Under the pieces are notes generated by a model. The model ran no database searches, was not told where the DNA came from, and saw only the letters and a list, made by a program, of their open reading frames with translations. Of a DNA stretch of 64,000 bases, positions 12,322 to 28,714 are shown one piece after another (the first letter of the stretch is position 1; every line of letters starts with the position of its first letter). Made by a program: the position numbers and the translations under genes. Source of the stretch: Lineus longissimus (lineage: Eukaryota > Nemertea > Pilidiophora > Heteronemertea > Lineidae); contig NC_088323.1 of the NCBI RefSeq assembly GCF_910592395.1, positions 3,968,001-4,032,000 on the forward strand, read 5' to 3'.

Positions 12322-15300
12322 ATGGAACTTAACCAAGTCCAAGATTCAGGAGAAACAACACAACAGACACGAGAGCTTGCGGACAGCCCAACACCCGCCC
12401 TTTCAATTGTGCACGTCTCAATACCGAACCAAGCAATTCAGGTTCAGAGTGTTATCCAGGGACAACCATCTGTCATACAGACTGCCTCTGGACAGACCTT
12501 ACAAGCCATTCAGGTATGCTCAGCTCACTAAAATTGAAAGGGGGAAAGCCCTCTTCTAATTCTAAATCTAGAATTTGACGTTCAAGTTCAATTCAAACAC
12601 TTGTCAAGACTTTTATTTATCCAGTATTATTGAACATGTTAAAGACCATGAGCAAGTCCACAGAGCAAAGAACAAAGAAGGAGAATGATGACTGTAGTCT
12701 GTTCCAAGCAACTTTCCTTTTTGCTTTCCCTGTGCAACTCAAAATGAACTCTGCAAGAAAAGGTTTATTTTTTTATTCCTGCAGCTGGCAACGCTACCCA
12801 ACAGTGAGTCTGACCAAGACCAAGAGGACAACCCAAGTAAGAAGCGAAGGGAGGCGTTGACTCGGAGACCATCCTATAGGTAGGCTCTAGAGTTTTGCTG
12901 TCGGTGTGAAGTAAAAATCTGGCAGTCGTTTTAATCTTTTGTACCAGTAGTCGTACGGAAAATATTCCTGCAAGTATTAAGTAAAGACAAAAACCTTCAG
13001 CATCCATCTGTCTCTGAGTCTGAGTGATCTTGACATATTCCTCTATAAATTCAAACATTTAATTCATTTTGAAACTCTTATTTTCAGAAAAATCCTGAAC
13101 GAGCTGTCTTCTGATCCGCCAGGCATCCCACTCACAAAAGTGGAGGAGGAGGAGTCTAATGGCAGCCAAGAGAACACAGAGGTGTCCGAGGCTGCCAATA
13201 CAATCACCATCTCGCAAGGCCCAGGGGGAGGGTTCCAGCAGGCTACAGGTACTAATTCACTATACTGTCTAGTGTTTTTTCAAGAAATTTGGATGGGGGA
13301 GGGGATTTTGGACATTAGCGTAGAAAAACGGGAAAAGACAGTTGACATTACGGAAGGGCAAGATGTGCCTCCTTTCAGGAATTCTGTGAGTGATAACAAA
13401 TTCCTTTCTATTTTTTTTTCAGTGATCCCTGCTCAGACTATACAGATAGCCTCGCACTCTGATGCAGCGACCCAAGGCCTACAAACACTAACAATGACAA
13501 ATGCTAACAATGCCACCCAGGCAACACAAGGAGCCACAATCGTGCAATACGCCCAAGGTCCTGATGGCCAGTTTTTCATTCCGGGTGAGTTCCGTAAGTA
13601 AAAATAACTGTGTGTCCCCTGTCCTCCTCCTCGTCTTTTATATAAATTTAATATGTGGTTTGGCCTTGGTGAAATTTCTCCCGACAGATGGCCAACGTGC
13701 ATTGGTCAATGCTAAAGATGAATAGCAGAAGCCTTTGAATTTTACTTACATTCTTTGGTCCTAGGGGGTTAAACATTACCGTGCGTGAAAGTACTCACCG
13801 AAACTTCAGTAGGCTTTGATTCACTTGGTGTCGATGCTAAAGTCTCATGCTCTAGTTTCAGTTGCTGGAACAAATGTCCAAGCATATCAGATCAGTACGC
13901 CTACAACTCTGCCTCAGGGTGTTGTCATGGCAACCAGTGGAACAACGTTAGGTGGTTCTCCGGGTGTGGGAGAAGAGGCCTCGCGGAAACGTGAACTCCG
14001 GTTACTGAAAAATAGGTGAGCTCAGGTTCTAGAATGAATACTTCTAATCTGTTGGATGAGTATGATACAGTTTCCCCAAAACCACCACCCAATATACACC
14101 CAAGAATGTGGATTTGAAAAGCATTTGCTTTAGATTTGAACACACTTTGCACAGTTGAGCAATCACAGAACTTATATATATTTGAGTCCATATCCCCATT
14201 TTCAGGCCAGAGATATTTGTCAATATTGTATTTTGTCTCGTTTTCATTTGTTTTGTTTTTAGCTCACCTCTTAGCAGAGGTGAGCTTATCCCATACCGTG
14301 GCGTCCGTCGTCCGTCGTCGTCGTCGTCGTCGTCGTCGTCCGTCGTCGTCTGTCGTCCGTTAGCAGGGCACGTTTCGTAACTGTTAGAGCTATTGAGTTG
14401 AAACTTGTTACACATGTACCCTTATGTAATGACACCTTGGAGACCAAGTTTCGGTCCGATTCGTTTCATGGTTTGGCCACCAGGGGGCCAAACGTTAAAA
14501 GTGAAAATATGCAATATCTCCCTTAATAGTAGTCGGGAAATTTTGAAAAAAATATGGTAGGTACTTCTAGCAAAGGTGCATCATATATCCTCCGGGTTTT
14601 TGATTTGACCTCCTTTTCAAGGTCACAGAGGTCAAATGTTGTAAATTGGCCGTTAGGATGTAACGATGGCACGTTTCTAAACTGCAATGACTATTGATAC
14701 CAAATTCAGTACAAATTTACCCCTTAGTCAGGTGATCTCAGGGACCGAAGTTTAGTCCAATATGATTCACCACTTGACCACCAGGGGCAAAATCCAAAAA
14801 CCTTAAAAATGTGATTATTCCTTAACTTCTTGCCCGATTGCCACCAATTTGATATCATGGGTACATCTAACCACCATACAGTATATGTCACACATGTTTT
14901 TAATTTGACCTTCTTGTCAAGGTCACAGAGGTCAAATGGCGTAAATTTGCCGTCAGGCCGTAACTATGGCCTGTTTCTTAACTGCAATGACTATTGATCA
15001 CAAATTAAGTACACATGTACCCCTTGGTCAGGTGATCTCAGGTACCGAAGTTTGGTGCGATCTGATTTGCCGTTTGGCCTCCAGGGAGGGGGCAAATCCT
15101 AAATTCTTCAAAATGCCTTTATTCCTAGTAATGACTTGCCCGATTGGCACCAATTTTATATCATAGGTACATCTAATTCTAACAACCATTCAATGTGTCA
15201 CCCGGGTCTTCTTTGATTTGACCTACTTTTCAAGGTCACAGAGGTCGAATGTACTGTAAGTTGGCCATTTTGGGGAAATTGTAATTGCTTGGACCTACAT

Positions 15301-15549
15301 CAAACCTAACACTACATGACACAATACCATGCTCTTTATCCATCTTTCCTCCACATGAGGTGAGCACAATGGCCCTGGCCATTTCATTTTTACAGAGAAG
15401 CTGCACGAGAATGTCGGCGGAAAAAGAAGGATTACGTAAAATGTTTAGAGAATCGAGTTGCAGTACTTGAGAATCAGAACAAAGCACTCATCGAAGAGTT
15501 GAAATCATTGAAGGAGTTGTATTGTCAGAAAGAGGCAGCAGTGCAGTGA
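12322..15549 (+). CDS. CREB1: cAMP-responsive element-binding protein (CREB/CREM/ATF1 family bZIP)
   Basis: This nuclear transcription factor binds TGACGTCA and is activated by PKA-type kinases. Six coding exons: 12322-12513, 12785-12879, 13088-13248, 13423-13584, 13862-14015 and 15396-15549, giving 305 aa. A Gln/Ser-rich N-terminus is followed by the kinase-inducible domain: KKRREALTRRPSYRKIL has the phospho-acceptor Ser94 (human Ser133). Ser103 aligns with human Ser142, while the human Ser129 position is Thr90. A second Gln-rich domain has LQTLTMTNA, IVQYAQGPDGQF and VQAYQI. The basic region RKRELRLLKNREAARECRRK is split by the last intron, and the zipper has Leu272, 279, 286 and 293. It ends QKEAAVQ. 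Invertebrates usually have one gene for the vertebrate trio, so the symbol is nominal. Confidence 0.95.
14262..15375. repeat. ~300-bp tandem repeat element filling the last CREB intron
   Basis: The element starts with a hairpin, AGCTCACCT-cttagcag-AGGTGAGCT, then a GTC/CGT microsatellite (about 14305-14360). Three diverged copies of a ~300-bp unit follow. CAAGGTCACAGAGGTC recurs at 14619, 14919 and 15232, spaced 300 and 313 bases. The far end has AGGTGAGCACAATGGCCC, echoing the start. Similar GTCCGTCGTC-containing repeats with AGGTGAGC ends are widespread in marine invertebrate genomes. No transposase is present. The copies carry nuclear-receptor-like half sites and a CTCF-like core (see findings). 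Confidence 0.75.
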
Positions 15550-18500
15550 TGAGAATTAAAGTCACCGTGTGACACGAATAAAATGTAAATGTAAGTGACA
15601 AAGTAAGACCCAGAAGTAAATTAGCATAAATTTGGAGTTCATATTTGGTCCACGAGAGGTTGTTCCCTATCTTCATTCCCAAGTCTGGGACCTCACCACC
15701 ACAACGGTTGAGATCGCAAGGGTCCATGAACGTCGCACCCTTCTTGGTGCGACGTCAAGAAGTTGGTCGCAATGCAAGGCCAATGCAAAAAAGTTTCAAG
15801 TTATAAGATACAAGATATCTGATTCTTGTCTTTTGGCTTTCCATTTCAGATCAATGAATATGTGACAACGGAACAGGAGTGATCGTGACAACGTCGTCCT
15901 CGTCGTCTGACATCTGCCATATCGTATGATGATAAACGGAGGGAGGTGCATGGGACGTCATATCATAAGCGGGCCTTACTGAACATTCTTGTGGTTTTTT
16001 GTCATAATGTGCTGCGTTATCTTGTGATATACCTGCATTATGGTGGGCGCTTTTTGAGCTTTTATGGACACAAACCATCATGTGAGGTCAATTTTGTTCA
16101 GATGAGTGCCTTGAAGCAGCTCCTTATAACCTCAGATTGATTCCTGTAGAGATCGTAAAAATTCTAAAAGCGCCACCTTGACTTGAACACATGTACTAGT
16201 ATTACATGGCTTTATGATGTAATATTGTTGGTTTGTAATATTGGCAATGATATTCTTGGCAATGTTGTGACAACTTAAAGGTAAATAAGTGCTGCTGTTT
16301 CATGGGAATGAATCAACCTTGTAGGGATTCTGGGGTTAGTTTTATAACATTTATATTTTTGGATAAAAAAACAATCTCATTATGTTATTGCGACTAAAGG
16401 AAATCTGACCTGGTGTTATGTGGTATAAATAATGTCTTAAGTGAATTTTTTTCAGATTTCTTTCACTTAGAATGATTCTATCCCTTCATTTGCTGTGAGA
16501 AATCAGAATAAATTTTAGGCCATTGTATCAATTCTAGAAATAAATGATTTTGTCGCACAGTTTGCCACCCAAAGTTCAGGAATTGGTACACAAGGTCTAT
16601 ATAACTCATCTCAAGAGACATTTGGGAGTTGTGAAAACGCTAAATCAAAAGTATGCAGAAAGTTCAATTTCACAAAACTGCGAAATAAATTGGCTGAAAA
16701 TATTTCTGGGTTTGAAGTAAGCTTTTTACATGTTGATTAGAAATCATTTATCAATGTCTACTTCAGAGATGTGTCATCTTTTGATTGAAGTACACGTTTG
16801 TTGTTTGTATTCCAATGTATTTTAAAAAGTTGCGGCTTTAAATTTTATTGAATTTAGATCGAAAGAAGTTTCAGGTGTAGAACCTAATGACTGGCCCTGT
16901 AGCAGGTTTAGTTAGCCATGTTGTGCATTTATTCGTTTTCAACTCGCACAAAAATAAAACTAAGAACGGGGTGCGCAGTATTGGCCAAACTTAATTTGAA
17001 ATTGTAGCACAGGATAGCTCTCTTTGTGAATGTCCTGCGAGTATGATTTCAGTAATGGTTTGGCATGTTTGGTAGATATGAACTTCAATGTCGACAGCTG
17101 TGTAATAGTTGGTTGTGATGGCCATCAGTAATTACCTCGACTCTTTTAGAACTACTCAGAAGTACTCATGTCATAGCTACAAAAGATTTCAAGTTGTTAT
17201 TTTGGTGAGAAATCGCACATTTTATTTATTTATCGCCAGGTAAAAATTCTTCAGTTAGTGTGTACCTTCATCTATGCAAGTATGTTTGGGTCGGGGTTTA
17301 AAATCGAACAGTTAATACAGTCGATCTTTCCATGAACAATTTTGAGGATATTGCCTTGAATCAGCACCTCGATACACAGAAGTTGGAACAAAATTTCCAT
17401 ATTTTTGTTAGGTCCAGACTCATGTGCAGCCAGATCAAGAATCTGAGAAAGTTTATTCCAACTTCTGCCAATTTCATGCTTTTTAGTATCGCAGGCCTGT
17501 CTACTTTAGGGCAAGAGGACTGAGAAAACCCAACGTTTTGTACAGACTTGTAATCTAGGAAAAATTTGGACGATAGAGAGAGGAAAAAATAATCACTTTA
17601 TATGTTTTTGATATGGAATTGTAGTACAGTTTGTAAATAAATGCTTTAGTGTGTAGATTTTGTACGTTTTATTCTCACAAGATGATGATTATCGTGTGTC
17701 GAATATTGTTGATGAAACGTTGAGCACGTTTTATACTTTTGGGACGTCCATCTGCCCTTAAATTTTATCAAGAGTCATTTTTAAAAAGGAAGTGTTTTGA
17801 GGCAAATATACCTCATAAAGTTGAAAATAATCCACCTTGAAGCAGCAGTTTCAATTGACATAAATATTATTTCAGCAGACTTGCAGAGAAAAGATTGGTT
17901 CTTTATGTTACTGCCAAGGACTACACTTTTTGTCCTCAACATTAATCAGAAACTGTAGTGAACTCGTTTTGAATAGACTCGCAGAAAACAGATAACTGTT
18001 ATTCCAACTGAACACGATATGTACAGGTCAATGTCAAAAATAAAATGTTTTCAAAGAAGGACATAAGTTTTGGTGGTTTCATGATTTCTTCCTTTGATGA
18101 AAGTCTGCACTGAGTCATCCTGAACTTTAGTGCAATACTCGGCACTTATGTCCGAGCGTATTGTAGCAAGTGCGAGGGGAGGAGCATACCACTGACTCTG
18201 GTGTCCGAGGAATGGACAGAGTAGGCCTACCAAACTATCTGCAATGCAATCTGTTTTGACATTTTGAAACGAAAACCTCTACCTTGAATCATAGCAGAAC
18301 CAGATAAATATTTCGGTATTGCAGACACTTGTGGAGAGCCTTGAGCGGAGAGATATAAAACTGGTTTATACCCTTGCATGTGTCCCAAGGCTTGGTTATG
18401 TTGTAAACTTGGTTTCTCGGAAAGGGCATGCAGTGCAGAACATCATCTGCGCAGGAAGTCGGCAATAATCAATAGTGCTGCTTCAGCATTATATGAAGTG

Positions 18501-19300
18501 TCCTGCTAATAGAGGTTCCACCCTCTGAACCAGGTTACCATGACTAGCAAAACTTAGAAATTGATGCATCCATTAGTCTGGGTCCTGTGGGGGAGAATGT
18601 CCTTTGAGTGAGGATGCGTTAAAACAGAGGCTGGTTGTCCAATAGTTGACATCGCAACAATGGGAGGAAGTTGTCAGGGCCACAACAAACCGACAGCAAA
18701 AAAAGACTGTGTCGCATACCACATGTTCTTTTGTACATAGTGCTGACAGATTGTTTTGGCTCTGAGCAACCACCTCCAACTGAGAAAAACACACCTGTCT
18801 AATGAGTGAGAAACAACTAAAATGTTGAAATAAAAACCTATTTATTTGTCATAATTATACATTATGTACATTTACACAACATTTTATCAGTTTCTTTCAA
18901 CAGTCTGTAGGGTTTGAGAAATCTCACATCAACCAATGATGAAACCCGAAAAGGATACTTTTAGACAATGATATCAAAAATTGGTCGGGAAATGTTAATC
19001 ATTTTCTCTAGACCAAGAATAAAGCGGATTGATCCAAAAAGAAATTCCCAGAAAATGAATATGGACGGAAATGACTGTTGCATTACCTCACATACTTTAC
19101 TGATGGAGTTACAACTCCCTGTCTTTAAAAAAAGATACAATTGCCGAATACACAATGAAAAAAACATGCACTTTAGTGACAAAATAAGTAAAAGAGATGT
19201 GACATTGTCTATTCAGGTTCAGAAATTGTATCATTAAATCAACAAATGACCCTTAATGGAAAAGTCTTTAATCACAGATATTTGCAAGATGTTGATCAGA
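15550..19300. other. Convergent 3' region between CREB and calaxin
   Basis: No coding exon is supported. The CREB 3' UTR probably fills part of it. AATAAA occurs 28 bases after the stop (15577-15582), at about 16508 and at 16540, and again near 17635, so several 3' ends are possible. The stretch to about 17,650 is AT-rich and without repeats, as expected of a long UTR. TTTATT at 18841-18846 is a candidate calaxin polyadenylation signal on the minus strand. Confidence 0.4.
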
Positions 19301-21153
19301 TTATTTTCCAAAGTGCATCGTGTCTGAATCTTGCGCGACCAGAGTGAGGAACGCTTGGACCCGCTGAAAAGACAAGAAATAAGTTGAAAATTATTGAGTT
19401 GAGAGCGAAGTGTCACGTACACAGTGGAAATAACTTATGATGAAATACTCCCTGAAACAAATGAAGGGACCAGTGTCGTGTACTATGATATCTTAAGCGC
19501 TGTACTTACTGAGGGCTCCGGTAAACATTGTCCAAGGACTTCCAATAAAAGATTTTCTGATTCGATGGCCTGTTTGAAATCAGCAAGGGATAATCGGCTG
19601 TCATGGTCATAATCCTGAAAAAAGGAAGTGAGCTAAGTCTTTCTTTAAACTACAGTAATTGAGTAGCAACAGCGTTGCCACCAACTTAGTAGCTGAAAAA
19701 TCACTAAAACTGTCCTTTTCCTATAGTCTTCCCAGTTAATCATCAAACAAATGAATTTCCATTTTTCTATTCACTTCCCTAAAGCAGACAAACTCACTCA
19801 CCATACGTTTTAGAGTCAATTCTAGCAGATCTTTAACATTCTCATCAGGGTCTTCTTCAGCTGATGGCTGCAAAGAAATATTTGATAGTATAGATAAAAT
19901 AGTGAGTATAAAAGAGAATACATCTTACATGTCTTAGTAGCACAACCAGTCTACACCATTCACTGTCATTAGATTATCTCATTCATCTGACTCAAAGTAC
20001 TTCAAAACTATGGGGATATAGTTAATTGTCCATCATATTTCTAATACTTATTGCATACCTTGACAAGTGAGTGTTTGAGTAGCTGAAACATCTCCTCCCG
20101 AGATATGTATCCATCTCCATTCATATCATACACTTCAAAACAAACTGAAAAAGTTTTCAAAATATTAATTATCATTGCTTACTAAGTTTCCCATCCTTTT
20201 CTCCATACACCCTAAACATAAATCTTGAAATGAAATTTTGTTCATTTATGAAAGCTAAAGTTTTCTGCTCCCTTTTCCATGGACCAGTCCTTGCTTAAAG
20301 CGCTTCTTCATCCCAGACTGTTCCGGGTGATGATAAGGAGCAGCTAGTTCATAGCGGTCCCTCGACCTATGAACTCTAATGGAGAGAACCAAGAGTCTTT
20401 GTTGATGTTTCGGTTTAGTACACATAGTACTCACATTGAATTTGCTCCTCTTGATTTCCCTTTAGAAAAATGGAGGCACCTCTGACCCATTCCTCAGGAC
20501 TCACGTAGCTGTCGGAATCTTTATCAAATGCTCTGAATACTCTGTCCATAAGAACGTCATCCGTCATACCAAATGTGTGGCTGAGAATTTCTCTGAACTT
20601 GGCACGGTCAAGTTTGAATTTCATCATGTTCAGCAAGCATTCACATTCCTTCTTGTTGACTGAAATGTAAAATATCAACATTGTGACAAAATTTTTCCAC
20701 ATCAAGAAATTATCAAAACATCGAAACAAAAAATGAGCATGTTTGTTTTCATACAGTACACAGACACTGACTCTGTCTCCGACAGCTGTATAGTCTATAG
20801 ACAAAGAAATCTACAGTTAACTTGGCATCATTCGCATTGCAGTATAGTCTACAGTCTGTAGGCTTAAAGGATCAGTGCATAATCATAATCATGATCAACA
20901 TAATCATGTATCATGCAGCAAATGGCAATACATTTGGCATAACTGGGCCACTTTACCTGCAGTTGCACTACATGCAGTTGCATGGTGCATTGGTGGTTTG
21001 AGTTTAAAAATAAAAGGAATTATTTTGAAAATCGGCAAAAAACTCACAATGAAGCAGTGGATTTTTTGTTAATTCTTCGGCCAGCTTAGCAATGTTCTTG
21101 AACTTCCCCTTGCCACGTCCACCACCACTACCTTGGGCACCTTTGACGGGCAT
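19301..21153 (-). CDS. CALAXIN: Calaxin (EF-hand calcium-binding protein 1), ciliary dynein regulator
   Basis: Calaxin is a neuronal-calcium-sensor-like protein that binds outer-arm dynein and tunes beating of motile cilia and sperm flagella with calcium. Six exons, read leftward: 21153-21048, 20659-20435, 20144-20059, 19867-19802, 19614-19510 and 19363-19301, giving 216 aa (human 211). Three EF-hand loops are complete: [12 protein letters not shown] (from residue 81), [12 protein letters not shown] and [12 protein letters not shown]. Conserved [19 protein letters not shown] precedes the first, and [13 protein letters not shown] follows the last. The third loop ends in Asp instead of Glu. The N-terminus is Gly/Lys-rich. 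The linker between LLNMM and LDRAKF is about 15 residues shorter than in human. I chose the ATG giving [10 protein letters not shown]; an in-frame ATG lies 19 codons upstream. It is divergent from NMT with 249 bases between starts. Confidence 0.95.
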
Positions 21154-21402
21154 TTTGGTGTGTTTGTAAAAAGAAAAATTGACAATTTTGTTGTTTACAA
21201 CTTTCGTCACTAGGAAATGACGTCATAATAGCTCCGAAGTCGAATATTTTATCAAATTAATTTCTTTTAAATTTGCCAGAGAATTTTGGAAACTTACTTC
21301 ATTCCAGTATTTTTTTATTTTTGAAAATGCCATCGAATCTTTTTAAAAGCAGTTTCTAACGAAATACGAAACGAATATTCAGTGCGTGGTACTGAAAAAA
21401 TC
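21154..21402. promoter_or_regulatory. Bidirectional calaxin/NMT promoter with consensus CRE
   Basis: The 249-base spacer between the divergent starts contains the full palindromic cAMP-response element TGACGTCA at 21218-21225, in the context GGAAATGACGTCATAATAG. It is 65 bases upstream of the calaxin start and about 178 bases upstream of the NMT start. No TATA box is evident. CREB is encoded by the preceding plus-strand gene. Confidence 0.7.
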
Positions 21403-26059
<4,657 letters not shown>

Positions 26060-28714
26060 TGATGCCTCGAGGCCGATATTGTGATATCTAGAAGAATGTA
26101 AAAGTGGTCACCGGATCATGGGATGGTTAAAAGTTTGAGATGGAACTGCGAACATTGAAAATTCGTGCCTTGAGATGGTAGCAAGCTCAACAGACGTTTT
26201 GCGCCAAACGCAATCAAGAAGTTGCCTTTGATGGCGCTCTCTGGGTGTTGAAATCAAACTAGTGGACCATCATACCTGCTATGAACTTGAGGTTTTGAAT
26301 GTCTCGCCAATCTGCAAGTGTGGAGCTAAAATGTTGGCCATAACTTGGGCACCTCGCTGAAGTATTTGGCAAAATGACATCTCCATCCAGCTTCTCACCT
26401 TGAATTTGTTTTACTTTGGTGTACCTCTTTTCACTGCTTATTTCATTTGAGTATCTTTCTCCTTGATTGCTGTTGGGACAAAACTGATTTTTGGAGGTAC
26501 ATTGTACATGTACCTCCAAAAAGAATTTTGATATATTGTTGGAAATATCCAATGTGCTTCATACTACACACTTCAGGAGTTTTCCTCACAGAGGACCTTG
26601 TCAATTCTAACTTGTAAATTTCACGATGCACCTATCTGCAAAAACCATTATCATTTCATTTTCCATTAAAAACTTGGTTCCATTTGGTTCACGTCTTATC
26701 AGCTTGCATGAATTTTCAGAATTGAATTGCAAATTAGGCAGAAGCAAAAACCAAATTAATGAATGATGAATTTCCTCAGCTCCTTATTTCTGTAATTCTG
26801 CCATATTCCATTGCATACCCTGACAAGCCAAATCATTGTTTTGCAAAACCCTTGGTCTGCTTGTTCTATTACAGGAAAATACAAGAAAGAGTCTGTTGAC
26901 CAAATTCTTTGTTATTCCACTTGTCCAAGGCAGTGAAGAGGTTCTTTGTTGGTTGAACGAGATGTACACTTGCTAACACTTGCTAACTCTGTTAATCCAA
27001 GACGCGCTCGCACTGCACCACACCAGGCCATTCTTCCATCCTGTATTTGTACAAACTTACCTTTGTCCAAAGTGCTAAGAAATGTCTCTGAAACTGTTAT
27101 GTCTTAAGTTTGGTTATTTCCTAATTTCTCTGAAACTGTATTGGAATTGCATTTGTGTCTAACTTGTCATTTTATTTATCGTGTTGATTAACCACATTGG
27201 GGCAAATTTGTAGAAGTTTTATAGATTTTGTGTTCATGTCTGGAATAAGTTGGGTTGTTAGCATGGGCAAGGGTGAGCATAGTCAACAAATAATTACTGA
27301 AAGGTATCAAATAATGTCAAGGCTGAAGTTTTTCTTGTAAATTCACCCTTGTGTATTATTTTGCATGTGCTAGTTACCAGATGGCAAAACGTGGTCCTTC
27401 ACTGAAAATGCTGGCCTTGGTTGTTGAAAACGAAATGTTGTCATTGACGCTGGTGTTAACTTGGAGTTATCTCCTTCAGCCAAACCCTTAGTCTAAACAC
27501 CAGGTTAAATTATTGCCAGCGTGAGTGACAAAACTCGTTTTCAACAAAAACAGGCCCTGTTTTAACTCAAATTGCCATTGACTTTCCACAGTCAATCAGG
27601 CAGCAGTCTTTTGTTTATCGTGTACTGGTGATAAGATTTCTACCTTATAGTATTTTTAGATGTGATTTTTGTTTTACTGTATTTGAAATACGGCCATTGG
27701 GGCGCTTATGAGCTCATTATTCATATGGTGCTTCATCATTAAGAACTCTGGTCACCCCAATGGCCGCATGACTGCAGGACAAGATGAAGTTAACGATGAT
27801 ATTGATGTCTCAAAATTGTACATTTAACTAACAGTTTTTTCAAACTTTAACTTCTAAAAGGGTTGGTCATTCTCTGTATGAACAGTGGTGGCTCGCATCA
27901 TGCAGCAAACTTGCTGAAACTGGGTATTTGTATGTCTGCCTACACAACAGCAGAGTTGAAATTTATATGCAGTGTGTATTCACACTTAAAACTTTTTAAA
28001 TTTGACTTCAGGAGTGTGGAACCTGATGTACTGTATTTGTCAAGATGAACTATGAAATATCTCTACCAACTAAAGACTTCTTGAAAAATCAAAACAAATT
28101 TTTTGCTTGCCTGATAAATTTTGGTAGTTAGTCTCTCAGTCTTACCCCCTCTGCAACTATAAAGGACTACATGAAATTGCAAGCGTTCAATGGGTGACAC
28201 TCACAGATTATCCCAGGTAGTGCCTCATGTATGTAGTTCTGATATATTTATTCATTTTCTTACATGTTTGTCTTTACTTGTTACGAGGCCAGAGTTGCTC
28301 TGATTTTCCCTAAGACATAAGAGCACGAATGAGATTTGGGGGAATTCTCGGTGCCATTGCTAACAATTTTCCCCCGAATCATTTAAGGAAAATTGGTCAG
28401 TCTTCTGTTGGTGAGGTGGCATCATAAAGACACTCTGGCCTGAATTGTAAAACATGCTGTCGATCAATTATCATTGCAATTTGCAGAAAAATGAAATAAA
28501 GCTTTCATGTTTTCAGTAAAATGGATGTTTTGATCATTATCATTAGCTCTCTTAACACCTTAAGTGCCGATCCACGTAGATCTACCCAGCCTAAAAAACC
28601 CTCTTTGAGCTGGTTATCAGAGTCTCGTGGACTTTATGAAAGAACTACTAATTGGGGGGGGGGGGGGTGAAACACCGGCGCTGAAGGTGTTGATATGACT
28701 TCAATCAGTGTATT
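26060..28714 (+). other. NMT 3' untranslated region and flank
   Basis: No coding ORF is supported. The sequence is AT-rich and free of tandem repeats up to an AATAAA at 28495-28500 that could end a long 3' UTR; earlier cleavage is possible. Inside is a perfect inverted repeat, CGGCCATTGGGG (27691-27702) and CCCCAATGGCCG (27755-27766). A run of at least 13 G occurs near 28655, just before the satellite. Confidence 0.4.

Noticed and set aside
14262-15375. CRISPR-like or exon-bearing repeat array in the CREB intron
   Set aside because: Units are ~300 bp, diverged and contiguous, without spacers; no open frame runs through them.
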